A program made the translations under genes and the position numbers. A model generated the notes under the pieces. It did no database searches, was not told the origin of the DNA, and saw only the letters and a list, made by a program, of their open reading frames with translations. 64,000 nucleotides of DNA, taken from Massilia sp. KIM (GTDB taxonomy: Bacteria > Pseudomonadota > Gammaproteobacteria > Burkholderiales > Burkholderiaceae_D). This document shows, piece after piece, positions 8,904 to 16,912 of this stretch. Positions within the stretch are counted from its first letter, which is position 1; each line of letters begins with the position of its first letter. The stretch covers positions 620,001-684,000 of the forward strand of contig NZ_MVAD01000002.1 in the NCBI RefSeq assembly GCF_002007115.1. Reading direction: 5' to 3'.

Positions 8904-9482
8904 ATGGCAACTGACTACATCAATGAAGTGCAGAAACTGTACGTGGCATATTTCAGCCGTCCCGCGGATCCGGCCGGCCTGTCCTTCTGGGCGAACCAGC
9001 TTCAAACCAATCCGAACGGCTACCAGAACATCTCCGCCGCTTTCTCAACCTCGGCCGAGTATCGCGCCACCTACGGCGGTATGGACAACCGCGCCGTGGT
9101 CGCCGAGGTCTACGACAACCTGTTCGGCCGCCCGGCCGAAGCCGCAGGCGTCGACTTCTGGGCCAATGCACTGAACAACGGCGCCATGACCATCGATAAC
9201 GTCGTCACCCAGATCGCCGCCGGCGCCCAGGGCAATGACCGCATCGCCTACAACGGCAAGGTCGGGGTCTCGACCGCCTTCACCAACCGGATCGATACCG
9301 ATGCGGAGAAAGCCGCCTACAGCGGCTCCGTCGCGAACAAGATCGCCATCGACTACGTGGCCAACGTCAAGGACCTGGATAGCGGCGCCCGATACTCGCA
9401 GCCGGGTTTGATCGATGAGGCCATCGCCAAGATCGTCGGCACCCCGAGCGGTTTCAGCGACTTCGACATGGGCATGGCCTGA
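8904..9482 (+). CDS. Small DUF4214 protein, paralogue of the N-terminus of the large one
   Basis: The 192-residue product starts MATDYINEVQKLYVAYF, nearly the same as the large DUF4214 protein, and shares its two-repeat layout (YVAYFSRPADPAGLSFW; VYDNLFGRPAEAAGVDFW) down to IDTDAEKAAY. I chose this ATG because GGAGG (8894-8898) is correctly spaced before it and the start matches the paralogue; an ATG four codons earlier overlaps that site. After about residue 140 it diverges and ends in a short tail, without the acidic helical region or the RTX-like C-terminus. It has no signal peptide. It may be exported by the adjacent system or be a partner of the large protein; the sequence does not decide. 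Confidence 0.85.
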   Translation: MATDYINEVQKLYVAYFSRPADPAGLSFWANQLQTNPNGYQNISAAFSTSAEYRATYGGMDNRAVVAEVYDNLFGRPAEAAGVDFWANALNNGAMTIDNVVTQIAAGAQGNDRIAYNGKVGVSTAFTNRIDTDAEKAAYSGSVANKIAIDYVANVKDLDSGARYSQPGLIDEAIAKIVGTPSGFSDFDMGMA

Positions 9483-9601
9483 GATCTTCCCCGGTCAGGG
9501 CTCGCTGGAGTGAAGTTGGCGCGGCGAGGACTGGCGATGCGGCGCAGCCGCCGGAGCAGGGTGCAGGTCGCACCAGGCGGGACGCCGGTCCGGCAAGGAA
9601 T

Positions 9602-9623
9602 GCGCGCCGCGAGCGCGGCGCGC
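9602..9623. terminator. GC-rich hairpin between convergent genes
   Basis: A perfect 10-base stem (GCGCGCCGCG / CGCGGCGCGC) with an AG loop lies between the convergent small DUF4214 and trhO genes. There is no T-run, so terminator function is inferred from position and stem stability only. Confidence 0.45.
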
Positions 9624-9633
9624 GACAGGATAC

Positions 9634-10518
9634 TCAGAGTGCGGGAGATGCGGCGGCCGAGTTGGCCGCCTTCTCTTTTCCGCCTACGCAGTGCGGGCAG
9701 GACACGCCCGGCACATACTCCGGTGAGAGCTGCTGGCGCGGCGTGACCACGGCGCGGCAGGCGAAGCACTGCTTGGTTTCGGTCGGCTCGAGCTTGGGGT
9801 TGAGCGCGGTGCGGTAGTCGAACACGAAGCAGTCGCCGGTGTAATGCTCGCCGCCGACTTCCTCGAAGTACTTCAGGATGCCGCCTTCGAGCTGGTACAC
9901 GCGCTCGTAGCCGATGTTCTTCATGTGGATCGCGGCCTTTTCGCAGCGGATGCCGCCGGTGCAGAAGGTCACGACCGTCTTGCCGGCCAGCTCATCCTTG
10001 TGCTCGGCCACCACTTCCGGAAACTCGCTGAACTTCTCGATGCGATAATCGAGGGTGTTGTTGAAGGTGCCCACGTCGACCTCGAAGGCGTTGCGGGTTT
10101 CCATCATCACCACGGGCACGCCCTCGTCGTCGTGGCCCTGGTCGAGCCAGCGCTTGAGCGTCTTGGCGTCGACCGCCGGCGCACGGCCGAGTTCCGGTTT
10201 GATCAGCGGCATGCGCATGGTGATGATCTCCTTCTTGATCTTCACCAGCATGCGGCGGTGCGACTGCTCGACCGAATAGCTTTCCTTCCACTCCAGGTCG
10301 GCCAGGCGGGCGTCGCTGCGCACCCAGGCCAGGTACTGGTCGATGTGCGAACGCGGACCGGAGACGAACATGTTGATGCCCTCCGGCGTCAGCAGGACCG
10401 TACCCTTCAGCCCCAGCTCGTTGCACAGCGCCTGGTATTGCGGACGCAGTTCTTCGAGATTGTCGAGGGTGACGAACTTGTAGGCGGCGATATTGACGTG
10501 CTGTGTTGCGGAAGTCAT
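9634..10518 (-). CDS. trhO: tRNA uridine(34) hydroxylase TrhO
   Basis: A rhodanese-domain protein of 294 residues that hydroxylates uridine 34 in tRNA anticodons, a prephenate-independent route to 5-hydroxyuridine. The N-terminal acylphosphatase-like domain (about 1-110) carries [13 protein letters not shown]; the rhodanese domain has the catalytic loop CTGGIRCEK with Cys186; the C-terminal tail has the Cys pairs CFACRA and CPHC seen in this family. Length is as expected. It was formerly annotated as YceA or a rhodanese-related sulfurtransferase. It stands alone, divergent from an acyltransferase. Confidence 0.92.
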   Translation of the reverse strand: MTSATQHVNIAAYKFVTLDNLEELRPQYQALCNELGLKGTVLLTPEGINMFVSGPRSHIDQYLAWVRSDARLADLEWKESYSVEQSHRRMLVKIKKEIITMRMPLIKPELGRAPAVDAKTLKRWLDQGHDDEGVPVVMMETRNAFEVDVGTFNNTLDYRIEKFSEFPEVVAEHKDELAGKTVVTFCTGGIRCEKAAIHMKNIGYERVYQLEGGILKYFEEVGGEHYTGDCFVFDYRTALNPKLEPTETKQCFACRAVVTPRQQLSPEYVPGVSCPHCVGGKEKAANSAAASPAL

Positions 10519-10597
10519 GGCGGTAACAAAGAAAAGTCAGGGCGGTATTATAAGTCAGGCGCGCCCCCTGAATGTAAATACCCTATAAAAACAGTCC

Positions 10598-10614
10598 GTT
10601 AGCGCAGCGCTAAC
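10598..10614. promoter_or_regulatory. Inverted repeat in the trhO/acyltransferase divergent promoter region
   Basis: GTTAGCGC and GCGCTAAC form a perfect 8-base inverted repeat around one A, shortly after a possible -10 element TATAAA (about 10574) and just before the acyltransferase start. It could be an operator or a leader hairpin; no matching regulator is evident nearby. Confidence 0.45.
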
Positions 10615-10620
10615 GCTACA

Positions 10621-11763
10621 ATGCTCGGTTTCGGACACCGCCCGCGAGCGCCCATGCATTCCCTGAACATCCAGTACAACCCCCGGCTCGACCAGCTGCG
10701 CTGGTTGGCGGCGACGCTGGTCTTCCTGTTCCATTTCCACCTCGAATACCGCGGCCTGGGCGCGGGGGGCCTGAGTTCTCCCTGGGCGGCGCTGATCATC
10801 GAAGGGCATACCGGGGTCGGCCTGTTCTTCACGCTGTCCGGCTTCCTGTTCATGCAGATCGCGCTGCACCAGCGGCAGATCGTCTACCGCGACTTCCTGC
10901 GCAACCGCATCCTGCGCATCGTGCCGCTGTATCTTTTGGTTTTCCTGGTCGCCACCTCGATCGGGCGCGACAAATTCCAGCCCCAGGACCTGCTCTACCT
11001 GTTCGTGTCCAACCTCGGCCTGGCGCCAACCTCGGGCAGCGTGATCACCGGCGCGGCCTGGACCATCTCGCTCGAATTCCTGTTCTACATGGTGTTCCCC
11101 TTCCTGGCGCGCTTCGCGATGGAGCGGGGCATGCGCTACCTGGCCGGCTGGCTGGTGCTGCTGCTGTTCTTCAAGGCCGCCGCCTATACGGTCAATACCA
11201 ACAGCACGCTGATGTATTTCAGCACCTTTGTCGGTCGCTTCGACCAGTTCCTGATCGGCATGATGGCCGCCATGTTCTACGCGCGCCGGGCCGGCGCGCT
11301 GCAGCGCTGGGCGCCCTTGCTGGTGCTGGCGGCCGGCGTGCTGGTGGTGGTCGACACGGCCCTGATGCACCGCGTCGCCAGCTTCCTCAGCGTGCCGCGC
11401 TCGCCCTTCTGGATCCTGTGGTCGATGATCGAGAGCGGCGGCTGGGCCCTGTTCATCCTCGGCTGGGTGGCCTTCCGTCCTCGCCTGCCGGGCGGGGTGG
11501 AGCGCCTGATGAACCACGGCGGCAAGATCAGCTTCTCGTTCTACCTGCTGCACATGGGACTGCTGCACCTGCTGGCCCAGGGCGTGGGCCTGGTGCGGCC
11601 CAGCGGGATCCCGTGGCTGGATGCCGTCATCATGGTGGGCGCAAGCTACGCGATCACCTGGGTGCTGGCGACGCTCAGCTACAACGTGATCGAGGAGCCA
11701 TTCCTGCGGATGCGGCGGAACTACGGCGCGGCCCGCAGCCCGGCGCCAGTGGCGCAGCTCTGA
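10621..11763 (+). CDS. Acyltransferase 3 family membrane protein (OafA/YrhL type)
   Basis: An integral membrane O-acyltransferase of 380 residues, usually acetylating surface glycans. The N-terminal RLDQLRWLAATLVFLFHFH matches the family signature (R-x-D-x-L-R ... H), and about ten hydrophobic helices follow, with FTLSGFLFM early on. The ATG used is the first in frame; a second (10654) eleven codons later is equally possible because neither has a clear ribosome binding site. The substrate cannot be told from the sequence. Confidence 0.85.
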   Translation: MLGFGHRPRAPMHSLNIQYNPRLDQLRWLAATLVFLFHFHLEYRGLGAGGLSSPWAALIIEGHTGVGLFFTLSGFLFMQIALHQRQIVYRDFLRNRILRIVPLYLLVFLVATSIGRDKFQPQDLLYLFVSNLGLAPTSGSVITGAAWTISLEFLFYMVFPFLARFAMERGMRYLAGWLVLLLFFKAAAYTVNTNSTLMYFSTFVGRFDQFLIGMMAAMFYARRAGALQRWAPLLVLAAGVLVVVDTALMHRVASFLSVPRSPFWILWSMIESGGWALFILGWVAFRPRLPGGVERLMNHGGKISFSFYLLHMGLLHLLAQGVGLVRPSGIPWLDAVIMVGASYAITWVLATLSYNVIEEPFLRMRRNYGAARSPAPVAQL

Positions 11764-11767
11764 GGCT

Positions 11768-11784
11768 TGTCGGAAAATTTGACA
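11768..11784. promoter_or_regulatory. Upstream activator-type site 1 (TGTC-N9-GACA)
   Basis: TGTCGGAAAATTTGACA is an imperfect palindrome. Its core TCGGAAAA-T-TTGAC recurs 89 bases downstream. Lying about 185 bases before the predicted sigma-54 start point, it is placed like an enhancer for a bacterial enhancer-binding protein. PrsR is the regulator known to control PEP-CTERM genes; assigning it here is inference. Confidence 0.6.
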
Positions 11785-11856
11785 GCATCATTCGCCGTGG
11801 GGACCCGCTATTGCGGAGCTTCCCTTGGGACGGCCCGGAAAAGTTCACAATCCCTG

Positions 11857-11873
11857 TGTCGGAAAACTTGACG
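11857..11873. promoter_or_regulatory. Upstream activator-type site 2 (TGTC-N9-GACG)
   Basis: TGTCGGAAAACTTGACG repeats site 1 with two base changes, at about -97 relative to the predicted sigma-54 start. A weaker, degenerate copy (CCGGAAAAGTTCACA) lies between the two, near 11835-11849. Confidence 0.6.
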
Positions 11874-11936
11874 TCGCGCAAACATAATATTCCCTTGAGA
11901 AATTTAAGTTATTGTTTTGCAAGAGTAATGTCTTGA

Positions 11937-11953
11937 TGGCATCAAACTTGCAT
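11937..11953 (+). promoter_or_regulatory. Sigma-54 (-24/-12) promoter of the PEP-CTERM gene
   Basis: TGGCATCAAACTTGCAT matches the RpoN consensus TGGCAC-N5-TTGCA, with the required GG-N10-GC spacing (GG at 11938-11939, GC at 11950-11951). Transcription would start near 11963, about 33 bases before the chosen ATG. Confidence 0.82.
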
Positions 11954-11995
11954 GATCGGGACCTATCTTCCACTTTTGTTACGGGATCTCTCGAC

Positions 11996-12730
11996 ATGCT
12001 TATCCGCTCCGCCTTCCTTGCCCTCACCCTCGCCGCCGGCGCCGCCCAGGCCGCGCCGATCGCCATCACCCAGCCGTGGACTGCCGGCTGGAAAAACAAT
12101 GCCGCGGCCACGGCCGAAAACGGCAATACGCTGAAATTCACCTCCAGCTCCGACGACGCCAGCGTCCGCAAACTGGGCAAGCCCCAGAGCGCGAATACCG
12201 GGATCGTGGTCGATTTCTGGTTCGAGTACAGCGGCCGGGTGGACAACAACGACTTCCTCGGCTTGTGGCTGGCCAACTCGACCGACAAGCTGAAGGATTC
12301 CGATGGCCCGAACATCGGTTTCAAGGCCAATTGCGGCCCCAAAGGCTCGTGCAAGGATGACGTCTTCGTGCGCCTGGGCGGCACCGATGGCTTCTACATC
12401 AAGGACAGCAACCTGGTGCAGGGCCAGAAATACCACCTGATGGGCCACCTCTACAAGACCGGCAGCACCAAGTTCTACGACAGCTTCGACGCCTGGCTGA
12501 ACCCGACCGCCGCCGAGATCGCCTCACTCAGCAATCCGGATGCCCACGCCACCGGCAAGGCGAATGTCAGCGCCATCGACCTGATCGGTTTCCGCAGCTA
12601 CGGCGTCGACAGCACGATCACCATGCGCGTGAGCGACCTGAACGTGCGCGCCGTGCCGGAGCCGGGCACGCTGGCGCTGTTCGGCCTGGCCCTGGCCGGC
12701 GTCGCCACGCTGCGCCGCAAGCGCGCCTGA
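11996..12730 (+). CDS. PEP-CTERM sorting domain protein
   Basis: A 244-residue secreted protein with an N-terminal signal peptide (MLIRSAFLALTLAAGAAQA) and a C-terminal exosortase sorting signal: VPEPGTLALFGLALAG, a short hydrophobic helix, then RRKRA. The middle is beta-rich, with two cysteines (NCGPKGSC). Such proteins are cut and anchored by an exosortase (EpsH/XrtA type), linked to exopolysaccharide or floc formation; no exosortase is in this window. I use the internal ATG because the sigma-54 start point lies after the earlier in-frame ATG (11912) and the signal peptide begins here. Confidence 0.88.
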   Translation: MLIRSAFLALTLAAGAAQAAPIAITQPWTAGWKNNAAATAENGNTLKFTSSSDDASVRKLGKPQSANTGIVVDFWFEYSGRVDNNDFLGLWLANSTDKLKDSDGPNIGFKANCGPKGSCKDDVFVRLGGTDGFYIKDSNLVQGQKYHLMGHLYKTGSTKFYDSFDAWLNPTAAEIASLSNPDAHATGKANVSAIDLIGFRSYGVDSTITMRVSDLNVRAVPEPGTLALFGLALAGVATLRRKRA

Positions 12731-12737
12731 GCCTCGC

Positions 12738-12774
12738 CCGGCCTGGTCCCCGGCGTCGCCGGAGACCAGGCCGG
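12738..12774 (+). terminator. Strong hairpin after the PEP-CTERM gene
   Basis: CCGGCCTGGTC pairs perfectly with GACCAGGCCGG (11 bases), and a nested CCGGCG/CGCCGG stem closes a TCG loop. No T-run follows, so termination is inferred from stem strength and from its place eight bases after the stop codon. Confidence 0.6.
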
Positions 12775-12868
12775 AAGGCCGCCGGAGAGTAGGGCTGTCT
12801 TTGCCAACTAGCAACACCATACCCCCGGCAACTTCTTGCCATCCCCCCGGCCGATGTAAAATGTCCGG

Positions 12869-15800
12869 ATGACTTCCCCGATCTTCACCCACCTGCGCGT
12901 CCACTCCGAATACTCGATCGTCGACGGCCTCGTCCGCATCGACGACCTCGTCAAGGAGGCCGCCAAGGACGGGCAGCCGGCGCTGGCCGTCACCGACCTG
13001 GCCAACATGTTCTGCCTGGTCCGTTTCTACAAGGCGGCGCGCGGCAAGGGGATCAAGCCGATCGTGGGCGTGGACGCCTGGATCACCAACGAGGATAACC
13101 GCGACAAGCCCTTCCGCCTCCTGATCCTGGCGAAGAACCGCACCGGCTACCTGCAGCTGTGCGACCTGCTGTCCAAGGCCTGGCTCACCAACCAGTACAA
13201 GGGCAGGGCGGAGATCCGCATCGAGTGGCTGGAAGCCCTGGCCACCAGCGTCTCGACCCTGGAGCCGGACGCGCCCCAGGCGAACGCCCTGATCGTGCTG
13301 TCCGGCGCCCATTTCGGCGACATCGGTCAGGCTTTCGCGGACGGCGACCCGGCCAAGGCGCGCGCCGCCGCCGAGCGCTGGGCGCGCATCTTCCCCGGCC
13401 ATTTCTACATCGAGATCCAGCGCGCCGGCCAGCCCAACCAGGAGCAGCAGGTGCGCCACTCGGTGGCCCTGGCGGCCGAGCTCGGCCTGCCGGTGGTGGC
13501 CACCCATCCGGTGCAGTTCCTGCAAAAGGACGAATTCATCGCCCACGAGGCGCGCGTCTGCATCGCCGAAGGCGAAATGCTGGCCAACGCCAAGCGCGTG
13601 CGCCGCTTCAACGAGGAGATGTGCTTCAAGTCGCAGGAAGAGATGGCGCGGCTGTTCGCCGACCTCCCGGGCGCGCTCGCCAACTCGGTGGAGATCGCCA
13701 AGCGCTGCAACGTCACCCTCACCCTGGGCAAGCCCCAGCTGCCGAACTTCCCGACCCCGGGCATGACCATCGACGAATTCCTGGTCGCCGAAACCAAGAA
13801 GGGCCTGGAAGAACGCCTCGAGCAGCTCTACCCGGACCCGGTGCAGCGCGAAAAGGAACGCCCGCGCTACGAGGAACGCCTGCAGTTCGAGAACGACACC
13901 ATCATCAAGATGAAGTTCCCGGGCTACTTCCTGATCGTGGCGGAGTTCATCCAGTGGGGCAAGAACAACGGCGTGCCGATCGGCCCGGGCCGCGGCTCGG
14001 GCGCCGGTTCGCTGGTCGCCTACGCGCTCAAGATCACCGACCTCGATCCGCTGCGCTACAACCTGCTGTTCGAGCGCTTCCTGAACCCCGAACGCGTCTC
14101 GATGCCCGACTTCGACATCGACTTTTGCCAGGAAAAGCGCGAACTGGTGATCCAGCACGTGAAGGACCTGTACGGCCGCGACGCGGTCTCGCAGATCGCC
14201 ACCTTCGGCACCATGGCCGCGAAAGGCGCGATCCGCGACGTCGGCCGCGTGCTCGATTTCGGCTACAACTTCTGCGACGGCGTCTCCAAGCTGATTCCGT
14301 TCAAGCCCGGCAAGCAGGTCTCGATCGCCGAGGCGATCGAAGAGGAACCGCTGCTCAAGGAGCGCCTCGAGAACGAGGAGGAGGTCAAGCAGCTGCTCGA
14401 CCTGGCGCAGCAGGTCGAAGGCATCACCCGCAACATCGGCATGCACGCCGGCGGCGTGCTGATCGCCCCCGGCAAGCTGACCGACTTCTGCCCCCTGTAC
14501 ACCCAGTCCGGCGACTCGGGCGTGGTGTCGCAGTACGACAAGGACGACGTGGAAGCGGTCGGCCTGGTCAAGTTCGACTTCCTGGGCCTGACCACCCTGA
14601 CCATCCTCGACCGCGCGGTCAACTACATCAAGGCCCTCGATCCGGCCATGGCCGACTTCGACCTGGCCAAGCTGCCGCTCAACGACCGGCCCTCGTACAA
14701 GCTGCTGTCCGAAGCCAAGACGGTCGCGATCTTCCAGCTCGAATCGCGCGGCATGCAGGGCATGCTGAAGGACGCGCGTCCCGACCGTTTCGAGGACATC
14801 ATCGCGCTGGTGGCGCTCTACCGTCCGGGCCCGATGGACCTGATTCCCGACTTCTGCAAGCGCAAGCACGGCGAGAAGTTCGACTACCCCGACCCGCGCA
14901 CCGAGTCCATCCTGTCCGAGACCTACGGCATCATGGTCTACCAGGAGCAGGTGATGCAGATGGCGCAGATCGTCGGCGGCTACTCGCTCGGCGGCGCGGA
15001 CATGCTGCGCCGCGCGATGGGCAAGAAGAAGCCCGAGGAGATGGCCCAGCACCGCGAGATCTTCCGCGCCGGCGCGGCCAAGGACGGCCTGTCGCAGGAG
15101 AAGGCCGACGAGATCTTCGACCTGATGGAGAAGTTCGCGGGCTACGGCTTCAACAAGTCGCACGCGGCCGCGTACGCGCTGCTGTCCTACCACACGGCCT
15201 ATCTCAAGGTTCACCACACCGCCGCGTTCATGGCAGCCAACATGTCGCTGGCCATGGAAGACACCGACAAGATCAAGATCCTGGTCGAGGACTCGATCGA
15301 CGTCTGCAAGCTGACCATCCTGCCGCCGGACGTGAACGAATCGCAGTTCCGCTTCACCCCGGAGGGCCCGCCGCCATCCGTCACCGGCAAGCAGGTCTCG
15401 AACATCCGCTACGGCCTGGGCGGGGTCAAGGGCGCGGGCCAGGGCGCGATCGAGGCCATCATCGCGGCGCGCGAATCGGGCGGCAAGTTCAAGGACCTGT
15501 TCGACTTCTGCAAGCGGGTCGACCGCAAGCAGATCAACCGCCGCACCATCGAATCCCTGATCCGCGCCGGCGCGATGGACTGCTTCGGCGTCGACCGCGC
15601 GGTGCTGCTCGCGTCGGTGCCCTTCGCCATCGAAGTGGCCGACCAGGCCGCGGCCTCGGCCAACCAGGTCAGCCTGTTCGGCGGCGACGATTCCGACCTG
15701 GTCGCCCCGCCGGACTACGTCAAGGCCACGCCCTGGACCGACCGCCAGAAGCTGGCCGAAGAGAAGATCGCGCTCGGGTACTACCTGTCGGGCCACATGT

Positions 15801-16363
15801 TCGACTCCTACGCGCAAGAGGTACGGCGCTTCGCCAAGACCAAGCTCAAGGACCTGGAGCCGTCGCGCGACCCGCGCATGCTGTGCGGCGTGATCACCGG
15901 CGTGCGCACCCAGATGACCCAGCGCGGCAAGATCCTGATCGTGGCGCTGGACGACAAGACCGGCGTGGTCGAGGTGACCATCTACAGCGAGCTGTTCGAG
16001 GCCAACAAGAACATTTTCAAGGAAGACGAGTTCCTGCTGGTGGTGGGCAAGGTGTCGGAAGACCGCTTCAACGGCGGCCTGCGCATCACGGCCGAGAAGG
16101 TGTTCGACATCGCCACCTCGCGCATCCAGTACGGCCACAAGCTGGAGATGGACCTGGACTGCGGCGTCAACCCGGCCAAGGTGGCCGAGGTGCTCCAGCC
16201 CTACCGGGTGCAGGACGGGCTGCCGGTCAGCCTGCGCATCAAGCCGCAGGGAATCGAGTGCGTGATGCAGCTCGGCGACGACTGGCGGGTGGCGCCTTCG
16301 GACCATCTCAAGCACGCGCTCGAGCTGACGCTGGGGGCGAAGGGCGTCGCAGTCGAATATTGA
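12869..16363 (+). CDS. dnaE: DNA polymerase III alpha subunit
   Basis: The replicative polymerase catalytic subunit, 1164 residues, the usual length for proteobacterial DnaE1. The N-terminal PHP domain starts at FTHLRVHSEYSIVDGLV. The palm has MPDFDIDF (residues 412-419) carrying catalytic aspartates, and GRGSGAGSLVAYAL lies just before it. Helix-hairpin-helix, beta-clamp-binding and OB-fold regions follow; VSLFGG (about residues 933-938) resembles a clamp-binding motif. It is complete and intact. No SOS box or error-prone-type features were seen, so this is the housekeeping copy. Confidence 0.97.
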   Translation: MTSPIFTHLRVHSEYSIVDGLVRIDDLVKEAAKDGQPALAVTDLANMFCLVRFYKAARGKGIKPIVGVDAWITNEDNRDKPFRLLILAKNRTGYLQLCDLLSKAWLTNQYKGRAEIRIEWLEALATSVSTLEPDAPQANALIVLSGAHFGDIGQAFADGDPAKARAAAERWARIFPGHFYIEIQRAGQPNQEQQVRHSVALAAELGLPVVATHPVQFLQKDEFIAHEARVCIAEGEMLANAKRVRRFNEEMCFKSQEEMARLFADLPGALANSVEIAKRCNVTLTLGKPQLPNFPTPGMTIDEFLVAETKKGLEERLEQLYPDPVQREKERPRYEERLQFENDTIIKMKFPGYFLIVAEFIQWGKNNGVPIGPGRGSGAGSLVAYALKITDLDPLRYNLLFERFLNPERVSMPDFDIDFCQEKRELVIQHVKDLYGRDAVSQIATFGTMAAKGAIRDVGRVLDFGYNFCDGVSKLIPFKPGKQVSIAEAIEEEPLLKERLENEEEVKQLLDLAQQVEGITRNIGMHAGGVLIAPGKLTDFCPLYTQSGDSGVVSQYDKDDVEAVGLVKFDFLGLTTLTILDRAVNYIKALDPAMADFDLAKLPLNDRPSYKLLSEAKTVAIFQLESRGMQGMLKDARPDRFEDIIALVALYRPGPMDLIPDFCKRKHGEKFDYPDPRTESILSETYGIMVYQEQVMQMAQIVGGYSLGGADMLRRAMGKKKPEEMAQHREIFRAGAAKDGLSQEKADEIFDLMEKFAGYGFNKSHAAAYALLSYHTAYLKVHHTAAFMAANMSLAMEDTDKIKILVEDSIDVCKLTILPPDVNESQFRFTPEGPPPSVTGKQVSNIRYGLGGVKGAGQGAIEAIIAARESGGKFKDLFDFCKRVDRKQINRRTIESLIRAGAMDCFGVDRAVLLASVPFAIEVADQAAASANQVSLFGGDDSDLVAPPDYVKATPWTDRQKLAEEKIALGYYLSGHMFDSYAQEVRRFAKTKLKDLEPSRDPRMLCGVITGVRTQMTQRGKILIVALDDKTGVVEVTIYSELFEANKNIFKEDEFLLVVGKVSEDRFNGGLRITAEKVFDIATSRIQYGHKLEMDLDCGVNPAKVAEVLQPYRVQDGLPVSLRIKPQGIECVMQLGDDWRVAPSDHLKHALELTLGAKGVAVEY

Positions 16364-16424
16364 ACGCAGGGTCTATGCAAGGGCGATATCAAGCGTACAA
16401 TGGCTTTTCCGAGGAGGAGGAGCC

Positions 16425-16799
16425 ATGGCGGCCGAAATGACGGTACTGAATGTCGACGACTACGAGGCCGCCAGGTACGCCAAGACGCGCCTGCTGCGCA
16501 ATGCGGGTTTTCGCGTCATCGAGGCCAGCAGCGGCATCGAGGCCCTCGACATGTGTTCGCGCCTGTGCCCCCAACTGGTGCTCCTCGACGTCAAGCTCCC
16601 CGACATCGACGGCCGCGAAGTGTGCCGCCGCATGAAGCGCGATCCGGCCACCCGCGACGTGCGGGTGGTGCAGACCTCGGCCGCCTACATCAGCCGCGCC
16701 GACGTCGCCAGCGGCCTGGCCAGCGGCGCGGACGACTATGTGACGGCGCCTTTCGAGCCGCGCCAACTGATCGTGGCGCTGCGCGGCCCGGTCCAGTAA
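16425..16799 (+). CDS. Single-domain response regulator lacking the switch lysine
   Basis: A 124-residue stand-alone receiver domain (CheY-like). The acidic pocket is present (VDDYEA), the phospho-acceptor is probably Asp55 in LLDVKLPD, and the conserved Thr/Ser is in VVQTSAAY. The normally invariant Lys of the TKPF motif is replaced by Ala (DDYVTAPFEP), so phosphorylation-dependent switching may be weak or altered. A very strong purine-rich ribosome binding site (GAGGAGGAGGAG) precedes the ATG. It lies in front of a diguanylate cyclase gene in the same direction. No kinase is nearby. Confidence 0.88.
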   Translation: MAAEMTVLNVDDYEAARYAKTRLLRNAGFRVIEASSGIEALDMCSRLCPQLVLLDVKLPDIDGREVCRRMKRDPATRDVRVVQTSAAYISRADVASGLASGADDYVTAPFEPRQLIVALRGPVQ

Positions 16800-16804
16800 G
16801 GCTC

Positions 16805-16826
16805 GGGCGACGTAAATACGTTGCCC
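16805..16826 (+). terminator. Hairpin between response regulator and diguanylate cyclase
   Basis: GGGCGACGT pairs with ACGTTGCCC at 8 of 9 positions around an AAAT loop, shortly after the response regulator stop codon. Only two T residues follow, so it may be an attenuator or weak terminator limiting read-through. Confidence 0.4.
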
Positions 16827-16912
16827 TTCAGTAAAGTCTTCAAGTAGACTGTGGGTTTTCTTTTCGGCAAGTAACGTCGGGCTCGACAGGCCCGCCGGCC
16901 GCATCGGATACC

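Noticed and set aside
11912..11995. Longer N-terminus for the PEP-CTERM protein
   Set aside because: The predicted sigma-54 start point near 11963 lies after that ATG, and the signal peptide begins at the internal ATG.
12524..16315. 1263-residue minus-strand protein opposite dnaE
   Set aside because: It is a shadow of dnaE produced by GC-rich third codon positions. Its composition (His/Val/Leu/Arg/Gln-rich, no domains) is typical of antisense frames.
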